Below are positions 30,091-30,637 of a stretch of DNA of 30,637 nt, piece after piece. The DNA comes from a virus: positions 1 through 30,637 of the IMG/VR virus record IMGVR_UViG_3300025159_000081; one strand, written 5' to 3'. Both the position numbers and the translations under genes were made by a program. Each line of letters opens with the position of its first letter. The stretch's first letter is position 1. Under the pieces are notes generated by a model, which worked only from the letters and a program-made list of their open reading frames with translations, searched no databases and was not told the DNA's origin.

Positions 30091-30519
30091 CTAACACGCT
30101 TCTACAGAGAACGCGGGGTGTATCTCCGCGATCCCGTGCGTCTTGTCCCAGGCCCACGTGCCTACAATGCACACATGCTCGCCCTCTTCCGGCGCGTGGA
30201 CTCGCGCTTGATCTACGGGGACTATCTCGACGTGCAGCACCGGCCCGAACTTCTCCCGGTGCTCGTCGTCCACGGTCAGGTTGAACGTCACGTCCCCGTC
30301 CGCCGATTGGTCGGCCTCAATGTCGCCGCCTTCCTTGATGCTGTGGGCGATGCCGGACACGCTGACGCACTCACCCAACACCTCTAGTCGCTGCGGCCCC
30401 CAGACGCCGCGCAGGGGGTCGTCGGGGCATGGTGAGCCGCCGCCGCCGTCCGCGAACCTGAACAGCACGAAGCCGAACATTATCAAGGTGGCAGCAGCAG
30501 AAGCGACGAGCCTTTTCAT
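30091..30519 (-). CDS. Secreted protein of unknown function, OB-like
   Basis: A 142-aa protein with an N-terminal signal sequence (MKRLVASAAATLIMFGFVLF) and a small, beta-rich body: RLEVLGECVSVSGIAHSI, FNLTVDDEHREKFGP, GEHVCIVGTWAWDKTHGIAE then IHP. The pattern is reminiscent of OB-fold secreted proteins with G-x-W-x-x-D-x-x-H-G-x-x-E-I-H-P ends. Four cysteines may form disulphides. GC content here is clearly higher than in the rest of the window, suggesting gain from another genome. The function is unknown. Its ATG overlaps the stop of the partial gene upstream (TAATG at 30517-30521). Confidence 0.7.
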   Translation of the reverse strand: MKRLVASAAATLIMFGFVLFRFADGGGGSPCPDDPLRGVWGPQRLEVLGECVSVSGIAHSIKEGGDIEADQSADGDVTFNLTVDDEHREKFGPVLHVEIVPVDQARVHAPEEGEHVCIVGTWAWDKTHGIAEIHPAFSVEAC

Positions 30520-30637
30520 TACGCCTTCTTCGCCCTTCGCTTCGCGGCTCTGGTCGGGGCGCTCGTCTTCTCCTCCACGACGATCTCCTGGGCGTCGAGC
30601 GCGGCCTGATAGATTGAGTAGGCATCCCGATTGAGCA
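30519..30637 (-). CDS. C-terminal end of an upstream gene (partial)
   Basis: The right edge cuts a minus-strand gene. The last 38 codons are visible and read LNRDAYSIYQAALDAQEIVV, then EEKTSAPTRAAKRRAKKA and TAA. It is a helix with a basic tail, of high GC. Since the block runs right to left and portal and terminase are missing from the window, this could be the end of the portal or another head gene. The piece is too short to decide. Confidence 0.7.
   Translation of the reverse strand, partial: LNRDAYSIYQAALDAQEIVVEEKTSAPTRAAKRRAKKA

Noticed and set aside
1-30637. CRISPR arrays, insertion sequences, integrase or attachment sites
   Set aside because: No regularly spaced repeats, transposase or integrase frame seen on either strand; the only tandem repeat is the coding one at 29338-29397.

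Overview
This window looks like part of the genome of an unclassified tailed double-stranded DNA phage (Caudoviricetes) with a long, non-contractile (siphovirus-type) tail. The evidence is an HK97-type major capsid protein, a decoration-like protein, two tail-tube-like proteins, a tail-assembly chaperone with a -1 ribosomal frameshift, and an 879-aa tape-measure protein. By eye the GC content is moderate, a little above half. Sigma70-type promoters and Shine-Dalgarno sites point to a bacterial host, but nothing I can see fixes which one. Terminase and a complete portal gene are not here, so the window is internal to a larger genome or prophage.

Layout. From 1 to about 6.8 kb, rightward (+) genes encode a P-loop ATPase, a class II (B12-type) ribonucleotide reductase split over two genes, a series of small Cys-rich proteins, a lysozyme-like protein and a zinc amidase endolysin. 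From about 6.65 to 8.43 kb, leftward (-) genes encode an uncharacterised pair, an ERCC4-type nuclease, a decayed GIY-YIG/NUMOD3 endonuclease and a small helix-turn-helix regulator. At 8.43-8.50 kb two overlapping divergent promoters share palindromes. From 8.48 to 12.08 kb, rightward genes encode a family 4 uracil-DNA glycosylase, an HTH-like protein, a macro domain protein and a family A DNA polymerase. From 12.08 to 30.64 kb there is one long leftward morphogenesis block. In transcription order (right to left) it holds a partial gene, a secreted protein, two small membrane proteins, small structural proteins, an 826-aa fusion (MBL-like + adenine methylase + XkdF-like), scaffold-like protein, decoration protein, capsid, connectors, tail completion/terminator, tube proteins, chaperone, tape measure, distal tail/adhesin and tail hub.

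How it works together. The rightward genes supply nucleotides (RNR), copy and repair DNA (PolA, UDG, ERCC4 nuclease) and degrade peptidoglycan (lysozyme, amidase). The leftward block builds head and tail. The small HTH protein and the palindromic promoter pair near 8.46 kb could act as a transcription switch between the two arms. The macro domain protein is a candidate counter-defence against ADP-ribosylation.

Most notable: the 826-aa three-part fusion and the 13-residue segment it shares with the capsid N-terminus; the split RNR; a zinc-ribbon ORF nested out of frame inside the lysozyme gene; a structured leader RNA starting at a predicted promoter; the regulator/UDG promoter switch; and several apparent frame breaks (near 286, 7090 and 8106) that are either gene decay, real overlaps or assembly indels.
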